Source: Dielma fastidiosa
GTDB lineage: Bacteria > Bacillota_I > Bacilli_A > Erysipelotrichales > Erysipelotrichaceae
Length of the DNA: 64,000 nt
Assembly: GCF_000313565.1 (NCBI RefSeq)
Contig: NZ_HE578923.1
Location: forward strand, 85,400 to 149,399
Reading direction: 5' to 3'
Notes under the pieces: model-generated
Told to the model about the DNA's origin: nothing
Seen by the model: only the letters and a program-made list of their open reading frames with translations
Database searches by the model: none
Part shown: positions 43,613 through 53,811 of the stretch, piece by piece
How positions within the stretch are numbered: the stretch's first letter is position 1
How the letters are laid out: each line of letters opens with the position of its first letter
Made by a program: the position numbers and the translations under genes

Positions 43613-45376
43613 ATGAAGTTCAAAAAACTTGCCGCTTTAGCTGTTTCAGCAATGCTTATTGCTGGCTGCTCAACAGGCGGCGGTACTGGTGATGGAGCTA
43701 CTTTCAAAGCTGGTACTTATGAAGGCAGTGCTGCTGGTTTTGGCGGTGATTTAAAAGTTGAGGTTGTTTTGAGCGATGAAGCGATCGATTCCGTAACGGT
43801 TACTGAAAACAGTGAAACTGAAGGTATCGGCAGCAAGGCGGTTGAAACATTGCCGCAGGCTATCGTTGACGCTCAGTCAGTAGACGTTGATTCTGTTTCT
43901 GGCGCAACGGTAAGCTCAGAAGCGATTAAAGCAGCTGTTACAATGGCATTGGAGGCAGCAGGTGTTGATGTTGCCAGCCTGAAGCCAGTTGTCAGCGGCC
44001 CAGTAGAAAAAGAAGATAAAACAATGGATGTTGATGTTGTTATCGTTGGTGCCGGCGGTGCTGGTATGAGTGCGGCTATCACAGCTGCTGAAGAAGGCAA
44101 AAAGGTATTGCTTATTGAAAAAGCGCCGATGGTTGGCGGTAATACTTCAAGAGCAACCGGCGGTATGAACGCTGCTGAAACAAAATATCAGAAGGAAGCT
44201 GGTATTGAGGATTCAGTGGACTTATTTGTAGAAGATACAATGACAGGCGGACATAATTTGAATAATGAAGAATTAGTTCGTACATTAGCTGAAAATTCAG
44301 CTTCAGCGATTGACTGGCTGGATTCAATCGGCGCTCACTTAAATGACGTTGGTAAGGCTGGCGGTGCCAGTGTGAGCCGTTCTCATCGTCCATTAGATGA
44401 AAATGGTAAAATCTTATCTGTTGGCAGCTATTTAGTACCAATTATGGAAAAAGCATGCGCGGATAAGGGCGTAGAAATCATGCTTGAAACAGAAGCAACT
44501 GAAATCATCATGAAAGATGGTCAGGCTGTCGGTGTTAAAGCTGAATCTAAAACTGCTAATCTGACAGTAAACGCGAAATCAGTAATCATTACAACTGGCG
44601 GTTTCGGCGGCAACTTAGATATGGTTGTTGAATATAAGCCTGAATTAAAAGGTTATGTAACAACGAACGCACCGACAATTACCGGTGACGGCATCAAGAT
44701 GCTGGAAGCAGCAGGTGCTGATTTTGTTGATATGGATCAAATTCAGATTCACCCAACCGTTGTACAATCTAATGGTGCATTAATTACCGAAAGCTTACGC
44801 GGTGACGGTGCAATTTTGATTAACAATGAAGGCAAGCGTTTCACTAATGAAATTCTTACTCGTGATGTTGTATCAGCAAATGTTATTGCTCAGCCTGGTT
44901 CAACTGCATGGCTGATCGTTGATGATGCGATGTATCAGGATTCTACAGTTATTCAGGGCTATGTAAATAAAGGCTATATGACTAAAGCTGATACGATTGA
45001 GGATCTGGCTAAAGTTATGAATGTTGACGCGGCTGTGCTTCAGGAAACTATGGATGCTTGGGCAGCTGATATCGCTGCGCAGACAGATGCAGAATTTGGC
45101 CGTGATGATTTAGCGGAAGTTAAATATCACCTTGATACTGCACCTTATTATGCAGTTATGATTGCTCCTGGTATTCACCATACTATGGGTGGTGTGAAGA
45201 TTGACACATCTGCAGAAGTATTGGATAAAGACGGCAATGTCATTCCTGGTTTATTCGCTGCTGGTGAAGTAACTGGCGGTGTTCACGGCGGCAACCGTTT
45301 AGGCGGCAACGCAGTTGCTGATATCGTTGTATTCGGACGTATTGCGGGTGCAAACGCGGCAGCTTACGCTAAATAA
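43613..45376 (+). CDS. Lipoprotein FMN/FAD reductase (fumarate-reductase/flavocytochrome c-like)
   Basis: A 587-residue protein with a lipoprotein signal (lipobox 'LIAGC'), an FMN_bind domain (about residues 32-115; 'DSVSGATVSSEAIKAA' carries the Thr for covalent FMN attachment by ApbE), and an FAD_binding_2 domain ('VVIVGAGGAGMSAAITAAEE', 'HHTMGGVKID', 'GGVHGGNRLGGNAVADI'). This is the layout of extracellular flavin-dependent fumarate/urocanate-type reductases that take electrons from the membrane. The acceptor is unknown. No haem motifs. A hybrid kinase gene follows. Confidence 0.9.
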   Translation: MKFKKLAALAVSAMLIAGCSTGGGTGDGATFKAGTYEGSAAGFGGDLKVEVVLSDEAIDSVTVTENSETEGIGSKAVETLPQAIVDAQSVDVDSVSGATVSSEAIKAAVTMALEAAGVDVASLKPVVSGPVEKEDKTMDVDVVIVGAGGAGMSAAITAAEEGKKVLLIEKAPMVGGNTSRATGGMNAAETKYQKEAGIEDSVDLFVEDTMTGGHNLNNEELVRTLAENSASAIDWLDSIGAHLNDVGKAGGASVSRSHRPLDENGKILSVGSYLVPIMEKACADKGVEIMLETEATEIIMKDGQAVGVKAESKTANLTVNAKSVIITTGGFGGNLDMVVEYKPELKGYVTTNAPTITGDGIKMLEAAGADFVDMDQIQIHPTVVQSNGALITESLRGDGAILINNEGKRFTNEILTRDVVSANVIAQPGSTAWLIVDDAMYQDSTVIQGYVNKGYMTKADTIEDLAKVMNVDAAVLQETMDAWAADIAAQTDAEFGRDDLAEVKYHLDTAPYYAVMIAPGIHHTMGGVKIDTSAEVLDKDGNVIPGLFAAGEVTGGVHGGNRLGGNAVADIVVFGRIAGANAAAYAK

Positions 45377-45387
45377 ATTGATTATTG

Positions 45388-45421
45388 AAAGAGTTCATCA
45401 GCAATGATGAGCTCTTTTTTT
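45388..45421 (+). terminator. Terminator of the FMN/FAD reductase gene
   Basis: AGAGTTCATCA-GCAA-TGATGAGCTCT (one mismatch/wobble) followed by TTTTTTT. Confidence 0.92.
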
Positions 45422-45492
45422 GTTTTGTCTTATTATCTTTATTTCAGCGGATAATTCATACTTTTTCAGCATTGGCGCAGCTTGTGCAAACC

Positions 45493-45521
45493 TTGACACA
45501 TGGGGGTTAATCATTTATATT
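45493..45521 (+). promoter_or_regulatory. Promoter of the hybrid kinase gene
   Basis: TTGACA, 17-bp spacer, TATATT. The leader is about 75 nt. Confidence 0.75.
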
Positions 45522-45601
45522 ATAGATAAAAGCGGCTGCTAAATGTCAAAAAAAGGAATCTGCAGTGGCTGGATGTCTTTTCCAAAGGAGTGTACACCGC
45601 T

Positions 45602-48403
45602 ATGGGCAAATGGATTCGTATTAAACGGGGTATTGCTGTACTTCTGACAGTAACCGTAGTTATATTATTCAATGCAGTACCAACGGCGGCTCAGCCAAGG
45701 GTGCTGAAGGTTGCTTTTTCACCGGTAAAAGGGATTACGGAAATCGCGGAAGACGGCAGCCGTCAGGGGTTGGTTGTTGATTATCTGAATGAGATTGCCA
45801 AATATACCGGCTGGGAATATGAATATATTGATACTGACGGCGATTACATGGTTGATGAATTCTTAGAAGGCAAATATGATTTAATGGGCGGTACTTATTA
45901 TTCACCAGGATTTGAGAAATATTTTGCTTATCCTGATTTTAATATAGGATACAGCAAATCAGTGCTTATTGCACGTTATGATGACAAGCAAATCAATGGC
46001 TTTGATCTGCGCAGTTTAAATGGCAAGACGATTGGTGTATATGAGCGGGCAGCCGAAAATATCCGCCGATTGAAGGAGTTTCTCACAATCAATGATCTGG
46101 AATGTGAACTCCATGCATACAGCTACGAGGAGCTTTCAATTGACGGTAATTTATATCCATATTTAGCAAGCGGTGAAGTAGATATGCTGCTTGGCAATGG
46201 CTTTGAAGATCCGGATGGTTTCCGCACTGTGGCTGCTTTTGATTCACAGCCGTTTTATATCGTAACCCAAGTGGGTGATCAGGAAGTTCTTGATGGCTTG
46301 AATATGGCAATGGCAAAAATTTTGGATTCTGATCCTAATTTTAGTGAGAATTGTTATTTAGAGCATTTTCCAACTGTATCATCGATTGATATTGTACTGA
46401 ATGAGCAGGAACGCAGCTACATTCAAAACCGTGAACCTGTTAATGTTGCTTTGCCGAGGAAGTTTCATCCGCTGATCTGTCTTGAATCGGAAGATGATCT
46501 TCACAATGGCATCATTCCTGATATTCTTGAGAAAATAGCTGATTTTACAGGGCTGACATTTAATTTTGTATATACTGATACTTATATTGAGGCGGTTGAG
46601 CTGGTTCAGCAGGGGAATGCTGACATGCTTGGCTTTTACTTAGGCACTGAAGCCGAGTCTATTGATACGGGTCTGGCTTTGACGTCACCCTATGTAAATA
46701 TGAACAGCATCGTGGTGCGCAATAAGGCTTCTACCTACCCCGATGATGATTTAATTTGTGCGATTGTGGAAGGGCAGTCACTGCCTTCAGATATCACAGC
46801 TGCCAAGGTTCAGACTTATCCAACCATCACGGAGGCACTTAAGGCCGTAAATAATGGCAGCGCGGATTTTGTCTATGGTTTAGCGGTGCGTCTGGAACAG
46901 GATATTCAAAGAAATCATTTTACGAATGTGGTGCCGGTGACATTAGTGAATGATCGCAGCAATCTTAATTTTGCGCTGAAACGGCCGGCTGATATTGATC
47001 TGCTTTCAATTATCAATAAAGCTATCAACAGTATTTCAGAAAAGGATAAATCGTTGATTCTGGATCAAAACATGATTTCTATCGGTAATACGCAAATGTC
47101 TTTGACGGAAATTATTTATGCCAATCCGATGACCTTTATCGCGGTGCTTTCATTATTTCTGTTAGTGCTGGTAGCGGCAGTTTTAGGTGTAAACCGGGCA
47201 CGGACGCGGGCGGCGCTGATGCAGAGCAGCTTAGAACAGGCGGAAGCTGAAAGCAAAGCGAAGGGAGAATTCCTGTCTCATATGAGCCATGAGCTTCGTA
47301 CACCGATGAACGCGGTGCTTGGGCTTACTGATCTTACTAATATGATGGAAGGTGTACCGGATGATGTGAAGCGCAATCTGGAAAAGCTGAGGGCCTCTTC
47401 ACATTACATGCTGGATCTGATTAATGATATTCTTGATATGAGCCGGATTAACAGCGGCAAGCTGACACTTGAGAAGGAAACTTTCTCCCTAAAGCGCATG
47501 TTAAGTGAAATCAATACAATGATGGAAACTGAAGCTCAGCGTTTGGGCTTAACATATGTTTTAAAACAAGATGTCGTTCATAACAATCTCACCGGTGATG
47601 TTCTCCGCTTGCGGCAAGTATTAACGAATCTGCTTTCTAATGCCTTTAAGTTTACACCATTGGGCGGTTCGGTAACGCTGAGTGTCAGTGAAGAAGCTCA
47701 ATCTGAAAATGAAGCAGCATTTACATTCAGGGTAACTGATACCGGCATCGGCATTTCTTCAGAGGATCAGAAACGAATCTTTGAAAGCTTTGAACAGGTA
47801 GGCGCCAGCTTCACTAAAAGTCAGGGAACTGGACTAGGCTTGCCGATCAGCAGCAGTATTGTTGCCATGATGGGCGGTGAGCTGAAGGTCAGCAGTCAGC
47901 CGCATGAGGGCAGTGAATTCTATTTCACCATTATCCTGCCGCTGAGTGCAGAGGCTGAGCAAAGCAGCAACGCGGATGAATATTTGAATAATAATGTGCT
48001 GGCTGGTGTAAATATTTTGTTGGCCGAAGATAATGATTTAAATGCTGATATTGCTGTGCAGCTGCTTGAAATTCAAGGCGCTGAGGTGCATCGCTGTGTC
48101 AATGGCAAACAGGCGCTTGATGAATTTAGCGGCAGTAAGCCAAATACATATCAGCTGATCCTCATGGATATCCAGATGCCGGAAATGAATGGCTTAGCGG
48201 CATCCCGTGCGATTCGTTCGCTGGCGCGTAAAGACGCGGCCGTTATACCTATTGTGGCCATGACCGCCAATACCTTTAAAGAAGATGTGGAAGCGGCAAT
48301 GGCAGCTGGTATGAATGGTTTTATCCCAAAACCGCTGGATGTGAATTATCTCTATCATTTACTGCAGGATATCTTGCGTAAGAATAAGCTTAAGGATGAT
48401 TAA
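45602..48403 (+). CDS. Hybrid sensor kinase with two solute-binding domains (EvgS/BvgS-like)
   Basis: A 933-residue protein. It has a signal peptide, two bacterial extracellular solute-binding (SBP_bac_3) domains (about 35-265 and 275-510), a membrane helix ('[19 protein letters not shown]'), and HisKA '[16 protein letters not shown]'. ATPase '[13 protein letters not shown]' and '[13 protein letters not shown]' follow, then a receiver domain ('[12 protein letters not shown]', phospho-Asp in '[13 protein letters not shown]'). No HPt domain, so a separate phosphotransfer protein is needed. Amino-acid-like or organic-acid ligands are likely. It follows the FMN/FAD reductase gene and may sense its substrate. 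ATG 45602 follows AAAGGAG by 11 bp. Confidence 0.9.
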   Translation: MGKWIRIKRGIAVLLTVTVVILFNAVPTAAQPRVLKVAFSPVKGITEIAEDGSRQGLVVDYLNEIAKYTGWEYEYIDTDGDYMVDEFLEGKYDLMGGTYYSPGFEKYFAYPDFNIGYSKSVLIARYDDKQINGFDLRSLNGKTIGVYERAAENIRRLKEFLTINDLECELHAYSYEELSIDGNLYPYLASGEVDMLLGNGFEDPDGFRTVAAFDSQPFYIVTQVGDQEVLDGLNMAMAKILDSDPNFSENCYLEHFPTVSSIDIVLNEQERSYIQNREPVNVALPRKFHPLICLESEDDLHNGIIPDILEKIADFTGLTFNFVYTDTYIEAVELVQQGNADMLGFYLGTEAESIDTGLALTSPYVNMNSIVVRNKASTYPDDDLICAIVEGQSLPSDITAAKVQTYPTITEALKAVNNGSADFVYGLAVRLEQDIQRNHFTNVVPVTLVNDRSNLNFALKRPADIDLLSIINKAINSISEKDKSLILDQNMISIGNTQMSLTEIIYANPMTFIAVLSLFLLVLVAAVLGVNRARTRAALMQSSLEQAEAESKAKGEFLSHMSHELRTPMNAVLGLTDLTNMMEGVPDDVKRNLEKLRASSHYMLDLINDILDMSRINSGKLTLEKETFSLKRMLSEINTMMETEAQRLGLTYVLKQDVVHNNLTGDVLRLRQVLTNLLSNAFKFTPLGGSVTLSVSEEAQSENEAAFTFRVTDTGIGISSEDQKRIFESFEQVGASFTKSQGTGLGLPISSSIVAMMGGELKVSSQPHEGSEFYFTIILPLSAEAEQSSNADEYLNNNVLAGVNILLAEDNDLNADIAVQLLEIQGAEVHRCVNGKQALDEFSGSKPNTYQLILMDIQMPEMNGLAASRAIRSLARKDAAVIPIVAMTANTFKEDVEAAMAAGMNGFIPKPLDVNYLYHLLQDILRKNKLKDD

Positions 48404-48410
48404 ATCATAA

Positions 48411-48443
48411 AAAGTACCTCTTTTATCATAAAGGAGGTACTTT
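48411..48443. terminator. Terminator after the hybrid kinase
   Basis: AAAGTACCTC and GAGGTACTTT pair perfectly (10 bp) around a 13-nt loop, followed by ACTTTGCTTT. The stretch between here and the MFS stop at 48523 holds nothing else evident. Confidence 0.75.
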
Positions 48444-48522
48444 ACTTTGCTTTGGCATTAAAAATTGGTGATTTGAAGCATGTCGGGAATTCTTAATGAT
48501 TCATCTTTTAATGCCAAACCAT

Positions 48523-49743
48523 TTATGAATTAGCATACAATGGTTCAATATCCTTACGGTTTCTGACAACAAATAATTGGATACAAATGAAGCCAAAGAC
48601 AGCACAGAAGACGGCGACTAAGCGATAAGGCAGGAATTCACCTAATACACCAACAATCAGCTGCATAATCAATACCATTAAACTGATTGCAACATTCAAT
48701 AGGGAATTCACTCTGGCGCGCATTTCCGTAGGCAGATACGACTGCACCGCGGTTTCCCGCAGGGTTGCGGAATTTACACCAAGGAAGCCGCATAAGGCTC
48801 TTAAGGCAAGCATGAGCGGATAGGGCAGAAAGAGAACGATGCCGTCAATGAATTGATAAATACGATATACAAATACTGTCATCGGATAACGCAGCGGCTG
48901 GGGAATCTTGATCGCGTAGTGGATAAAGCCGCCGATCATTCGGCCAAAGGTCACCGCACTGGTCAGCAGCGCATACATCGTTGTTGTCAGCCCCGGCGCG
49001 GTTTGGAAATAAGTCATCGTCATCAGCTCAGTACCATTGCCGCAGGCATTGGTAATAGCCATGTAAGAATAAATATTCCGCAGTCCCTTTTCCTGTTTCA
49101 TATAGCTGAACCCTTCACTGATTTGATGCCGGTACGCTTTAAAGTTAAATTTTTGCGCACTGGCCTGCTTCTCTTCAATACGGATCTGTGATTCAAAAGC
49201 TGATGCCAGCAGCAATAAGCCGCCGACAATACAAAACAGAAAAGGAATTCCCAGCTGCACATAGATCATCGTAGAGAGCGGCGCGGTAACGACAGTAACC
49301 GTCGGATATATCAGAGAAGATACAGAATAACCTTTCTGCATAAACCCTTCACTGATCAAATCGGGATAGAAAGCATTATAAGCCGTAGAATAGATCGAAC
49401 TGATGCCGTTAGTCACAAAGCCAAACAGCATATACAGCAGATAAGAGAAATCATGCTTCATCAAATAGAAGGCAAATAATAAATAGATACTGCCCATCAA
49501 TGCGTCTAAGCCAAATATAAAGGGTTTACGCTTATGTGAATCCATATACGGGGCAACTAAAATCGGCAGCAAAATCGAAGGAATCATGATCGATGCCTGA
49601 TAAAGTCCAGTAAGCAGGGCTGAGCTTGTATTGTCAAAAACGACTAAACCCAATGCCAAATTCATCGCGACACCGCCCACACAGCTGATAATCGTACCAA
49701 TTGTAATAATCGTAAAATTTTTAGTCCATAAAGTCTTTTTCAT
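48523..49743 (-). CDS. MFS transporter
   Basis: A 406-residue protein with 12 hydrophobic segments: 'NFTIITIGTIISCVGGVAMN' in the first, the MFS loop 'APYMDSHKRKPFIFGLDA' (D-x3-RKP) between helices 2 and 3, and 'RETAVQSYLPTEMRARVNSL' between helices 10 and 11. These features match MefA/macrolide-efflux-like and 'MFS_3' proteins. ATG 49743 follows AGAGGGC. It is placed downstream of a TPR regulator read in the same direction, which may control it. Confidence 0.85.
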   Translation of the reverse strand: MKKTLWTKNFTIITIGTIISCVGGVAMNLALGLVVFDNTSSALLTGLYQASIMIPSILLPILVAPYMDSHKRKPFIFGLDALMGSIYLLFAFYLMKHDFSYLLYMLFGFVTNGISSIYSTAYNAFYPDLISEGFMQKGYSVSSLIYPTVTVVTAPLSTMIYVQLGIPFLFCIVGGLLLLASAFESQIRIEEKQASAQKFNFKAYRHQISEGFSYMKQEKGLRNIYSYMAITNACGNGTELMTMTYFQTAPGLTTTMYALLTSAVTFGRMIGGFIHYAIKIPQPLRYPMTVFVYRIYQFIDGIVLFLPYPLMLALRALCGFLGVNSATLRETAVQSYLPTEMRARVNSLLNVAISLMVLIMQLIVGVLGEFLPYRLVAVFCAVFGFICIQLFVVRNRKDIEPLYANS

Positions 49744-49869
49744 AAATGCCCTCTTTTCTATGCAAGAAAAGTATAGCATTCATTTAAGTAATTAAAAATA
49801 GCGCATATTTGGGAAAATAGCGCTTATAAAATAGTGCTTAAAATACTTAAAATTATATTTTTAGGAAAA

Positions 49870-51087
49870 TTATAAATTCATCAGCATTTCCTGCATCTGC
49901 ATCGCCAGCTGCAGGGCTTCTTTATAACGCCGATTTGCCTTATAGGCATCAATCAGCATATGGCCATGAAATTGCTGGAAGCCAAAGATGATTCGCTTGC
50001 CGCAGTCTTCATATACTTCTTCCAAAAGCTTTAAATATTCCTCATTCATTTTACCCTCCGACATCATCCTGACCACCTGAATCATTTTCGCATAGATATC
50101 TTCACAGTGATCTTGAATCTGCTTTTCATTCAGAACCGCTTCCGCTTTTTCAATATAATCCAAACTTTCTGAGTGCCGGTTCAGATAATATAAAACGAGG
50201 GATAATTTATGATAAGTAAGAAACTTGCTTAACGGATCAAGCCGTCCTGGCTCAGCCTCAATTAAATATTCATATGCTTTTTCATAACAGCCGGTTTCTA
50301 AATAAGTCGCACCGATATTATACTTAATATCACTGCGCAGATGAGAATTATCACGATTAAGGTTTAAACAGCGCTCATAGGTCTGAATCATAAGATCAAA
50401 TTGATATAAATTACAGTAACAGCCGCCCTCAATGATGCTGACCTCACTCATCACAGATATATTTCCTTCATAAGCTGCCAGATCATACGCTTTCTTACAA
50501 TATTGCAGGGCTTTTTGAAATTGTCCTTTTTCATAATACAATGAGGCAATCTTTAATTTGGAGATACTGCATGGATTTAATTGATCCGCTTTCAAAAAGG
50601 CGCTTTCCGCTTCTTCATTGAACGCTTTGCCAACCAGCAGTTCATAAACAAAAAGCATTTTTTCATCCATGAAGCCAATAAAGGGATGCAGCTGATTCAG
50701 CTGTTCTTTCATTGCTTCAACATTGAGCTGAAGCTGGGCTTCCTGTATTTCAAATAACTTAAAAGCAAGGTACAGCGGATTGATTTCCGCATCTTTCAGA
50801 CAAGCTCTTATCGCTTCAGAGCTTTCACTTGTATCTTCATGATGAAAGACTTGATCAAAATAAGCGGTAAGCAGTTTCTCGCCTTGTTTTAAAACAGCTT
50901 CATTCCAGCATGATTTGATGCCTAAAGCCTTAAACAGCTGTTCAATGACTTCCTCACTGGGCTGGGCCGTACCATTTTCTATCTTGCTGAGATAAGAAAC
51001 CGTACAAATCCCCTTACAGACTCCGCTTTGTGAGAAATTAAGCTTTAATCGATAGTGCTTTAATAAGAAACCAACCCAATTTTTCAT
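49870..51087 (-). CDS. XRE-HTH regulator with TPR domain (Rgg/PlcR-like)
   Basis: A 405-residue protein. An N-terminal HTH ('LLKHYRLKLNFSQSGVCKG', 'TVSYLSKIENGTAQPSEEVI') is followed by helical TPR repeats ('ASLYYEKGQFQKALQYCKKA', 'NIGATYLETGCYEKAYEYL', 'YHKLSLVLYYLNRHSESLDY'). This is the architecture of peptide-pheromone receptors, but many such proteins have no peptide, and no pheromone gene was found nearby. Probably regulates the MFS gene, 126 bp downstream. Confidence 0.85.
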   Translation of the reverse strand: MKNWVGFLLKHYRLKLNFSQSGVCKGICTVSYLSKIENGTAQPSEEVIEQLFKALGIKSCWNEAVLKQGEKLLTAYFDQVFHHEDTSESSEAIRACLKDAEINPLYLAFKLFEIQEAQLQLNVEAMKEQLNQLHPFIGFMDEKMLFVYELLVGKAFNEEAESAFLKADQLNPCSISKLKIASLYYEKGQFQKALQYCKKAYDLAAYEGNISVMSEVSIIEGGCYCNLYQFDLMIQTYERCLNLNRDNSHLRSDIKYNIGATYLETGCYEKAYEYLIEAEPGRLDPLSKFLTYHKLSLVLYYLNRHSESLDYIEKAEAVLNEKQIQDHCEDIYAKMIQVVRMMSEGKMNEEYLKLLEEVYEDCGKRIIFGFQQFHGHMLIDAYKANRRYKEALQLAMQMQEMLMNL

Positions 51088-51206
51088 TCTTTATCACCTA
51101 GCTTTAAGTGTAGCATTTAAGCTTGCATCAATCAATGATTGAATGGCTTACCGGTGGTTTTAACCATTGAATTGTGATACAATTTTAACGACAGGCTGGT
51201 GAAATT

Positions 51207-53153
51207 ATGAAAAAAGATTTTGATGATATTTTAGCGGGCATCAGAGGTTCGGCTTCGGCTGCGACACCTTCTAAGGCCAAGCAATATCTGGAAACGATAC
51301 AAAAAGAAAAAGAGGCGCTGATACGATCCAACGAGGAGCAGATTGAAGCGTTAAAGCTGCATACTTTGGATGCGGATCTTGATCGGATCAATAAAGAAAT
51401 TGAACGTGATTTTGGTTTAGTGAGTGAGGATTCGCTGCCGGTGAATGAGCTAGAGCGTTTTCAAAGCATCGCAGCTGAGCTAAAGAATGCCTTGATTGGT
51501 CAGGACGCCTTTATTGATGCGCTGATTTTAGCCTTTAAACGGCCTTTAGTCATGGGTGAGGGCAAGGTTAAAAATAATATTATTATCGGATCATTAAAAG
51601 GCAGCGGCCGGCATACAGCCTTGAAGCTGATGGCTCAGGGGATGAAAAAACAGCGGCTGTTAAGTGTTGATGAAGTCGCGTTTATCGATTTGAGTAAATA
51701 TCCGACCAGCAATGAAGAAAAGCTGTTTCTTCAGGATTTGTATACGGCTTTAAAAAAGGAAGGCTCAATCATTGCCTTTGAACATTTAGAACAAGCCTAT
51801 CCCGGTTATTTAAAGCTGCTGGCATCATTGGCCTTCAGCGGCAGTGCGCCTTTGAATAAGCGCTATGCAATTCAAAAGGATTCCCTTGTTGAGGCGGGTA
51901 ATGCTTTAGTGAAAAGCGCGGTATCAAGTTTTAGTGCTAAGGATAAATATTTAGTATTTATCACTGAACAGAAGCCGGAATCGCTGGGTTCTATCTTAGG
52001 CAGAGAATTTATGGCTTCCGTGAATGATATATGTGTGACTAAAGCTTTAGATGCGGCAGACATTGAACAGATACTGGCTCAGTTATGTTTGGCATTAAAG
52101 CATAAGGCTATGAAATATCTGCGTTTTGATTTGATCTTTGAAGACAGCTTTATGCAGGCGGCAGCCACTTATTATCGGATTGCTTTAGGTGTGCCTTCTT
52201 TGCAGCAGCTGCTTGATGATGTATACAAGGCCTTGTCACAGTTTGCTTTACTGAATCCGGAAAAGATAGGAACCGTTACCTTAAAAGCGGAGCCTGATTT
52301 AAAAGCGGTCATCGGCGATGATGTGATTGAGCTTATAAAAGCTATGGATAATGATGAAGAACTGCGCTCAGTTAAAGAAGAATTGAGCGGCATTGTCGGC
52401 TTGGATAATGTGAAGGAATATATTTATGCGATTGAAGATCATGTGAATGTACAGCGGCTGCGCAGCAGCAAGGGTTTAAAAACCTCACCGTTAAGCATGC
52501 ATATGATTTTTACCGGCAATCCAGGTACAGGTAAAACGACGATTGCGCGCATCTGTGCCCGTTATCTGAAAGCGATCGGTGTATTGAACGGCGGTCAGCT
52601 GGTCGAGGTGACAAGGGCTGATCTGGTTGGCAAATATGTCGGACATACGGCTCCGCTGACGCGTGAAATCATTCAGTCAGCCTTAGGCGGCGTGTTGTTT
52701 ATTGATGAAGCGTATGCGTTAGTCAGGGGTAAAGATGACAGCTTCGGTCATGAAGCGATTGATACATTAGTTAAAGAAATGGAAGATCACCGCGATAATC
52801 TGGTTGTTATCTTGGCTGGTTATACGAAAGAGATGAATGAATTCCTGCAGGCAAACAGCGGCTTGAAATCAAGATTTCCCAATATCCTTGAATTTAATGA
52901 TTATACCGGTGAGGAGCTTGTGCAAATCGCCTGTTCCATTGCGAAAGGCAAAGGATATGTTATCGATGATGAAGCATGTGAATTGCTCGCCAAGCGTTAT
53001 GCGGCGGTTCAGCTTGAAAAAGGCCGGGACGGCGGCAATGGGCGGCTGGCGCGCAACAGTGTGGAGGCGGCTATTCTCAAGCAGTCTAAACGGGTGCTGA
53101 AGGATGCCGATGCTCAGCTGGAACTATTGATGAGCTGCGACTTTGATGATTAA
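51207..53153 (+). CDS. Double AAA+ ATPase, SpoVK/CbxX-like with degenerate first module
   Basis: A 648-residue protein. Residues 80-370 resemble a ClpB/ClpA-type AAA+ module but with altered motifs: Walker A 'GSLKGSGRHTALK' lacks the GKT Lys, and Walker B 'SIIAFEHLEQ' lacks the Asp-Glu. Residues 380-645 form an intact SpoVK/CbxX (CfxQ) module: 'FTGNPGTGKTTIA', 'GVLFIDEAYALVRG', 'VVILAGYTKEM', 'NSGLKSRFPNILEF'. An N-terminal coiled coil (about residues 25-65) precedes both. Only the second module should hydrolyse ATP. Overlaps yqeC. Confidence 0.88.
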   Translation: MKKDFDDILAGIRGSASAATPSKAKQYLETIQKEKEALIRSNEEQIEALKLHTLDADLDRINKEIERDFGLVSEDSLPVNELERFQSIAAELKNALIGQDAFIDALILAFKRPLVMGEGKVKNNIIIGSLKGSGRHTALKLMAQGMKKQRLLSVDEVAFIDLSKYPTSNEEKLFLQDLYTALKKEGSIIAFEHLEQAYPGYLKLLASLAFSGSAPLNKRYAIQKDSLVEAGNALVKSAVSSFSAKDKYLVFITEQKPESLGSILGREFMASVNDICVTKALDAADIEQILAQLCLALKHKAMKYLRFDLIFEDSFMQAAATYYRIALGVPSLQQLLDDVYKALSQFALLNPEKIGTVTLKAEPDLKAVIGDDVIELIKAMDNDEELRSVKEELSGIVGLDNVKEYIYAIEDHVNVQRLRSSKGLKTSPLSMHMIFTGNPGTGKTTIARICARYLKAIGVLNGGQLVEVTRADLVGKYVGHTAPLTREIIQSALGGVLFIDEAYALVRGKDDSFGHEAIDTLVKEMEDHRDNLVVILAGYTKEMNEFLQANSGLKSRFPNILEFNDYTGEELVQIACSIAKGKGYVIDDEACELLAKRYAAVQLEKGRDGGNGRLARNSVEAAILKQSKRVLKDADAQLELLMSCDFDD

Positions 53154-53811
53154 ACGTCAGTGTATCTGCGTAATCGGGGCGGGTGGCAAAACGTCTCTGA
53201 TCAGGTTGCTGATGGATAAATATAAGGATCGCAAAGTCATTGTATCTACGACGGTACATATGGAGCGGCCGGCTTGCATGATTGTTGAAAAGGAAGATGT
53301 TAATCAAGTTCAAAAAGCATTAATGCATGAAAATGTCATTGCCTGTGTGCATGACTCTCTGCGGGGTGTTACAGGCTTTACAAAGGAATGTTTAAGGCAG
53401 CTTTATCCGCTTTGTGATCTGATGCTGATAGAAGCGGATGGAAATCACAATCACCCCTTTAAGGTTGATCGTGACCATGAACCAAGCTTGGTTGATTTTA
53501 TGACATTAGGTATCGCGGTGCTTTCCATGAGCGCTTATGGTCAAAGCTTTGCTGAGGCTGCATATCCGGCGGCATTCAGCGCAGAATATTGTCAGTGTAA
53601 GATAAATGATCCAATCGATGAGGCGGCTTTCATCAAGGCAGCTAAACAGCTGATCAGCCGGTTTAACAAAACGGCTTCCTGCTTGCTGTTAACGCATTGC
53701 AGCAAACAAACAGCGGCAGCCGCAAGGGCGATTCGCATGGCGCTTGATGTTGAGGTAATCATCTGGTGGGAAGGAGAAAAGGAATATGAAGAAAATAGTT
53801 TGTGTCTATAA
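53146..53811 (+). CDS. yqeC: YqeC-like selenium-cofactor accessory protein
   Basis: A 221-residue protein with a P-loop-like start 'CICVIGAGGKTSLIRLLMD', then 'KVIVSTTVHMERPA', 'LMLIEADGNHNHPFK' (LIEADG) and 'LLLTHCS'. These match YqeC, found with selenium-dependent molybdenum hydroxylases. No such hydroxylase or other sel gene is present here, so the role is by family only. It overlaps the AAA+ gene by 8 bp and the next gene by 26 bp. Confidence 0.8.
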   Translation: MIKRQCICVIGAGGKTSLIRLLMDKYKDRKVIVSTTVHMERPACMIVEKEDVNQVQKALMHENVIACVHDSLRGVTGFTKECLRQLYPLCDLMLIEADGNHNHPFKVDRDHEPSLVDFMTLGIAVLSMSAYGQSFAEAAYPAAFSAEYCQCKINDPIDEAAFIKAAKQLISRFNKTASCLLLTHCSKQTAAAARAIRMALDVEVIIWWEGEKEYEENSLCL

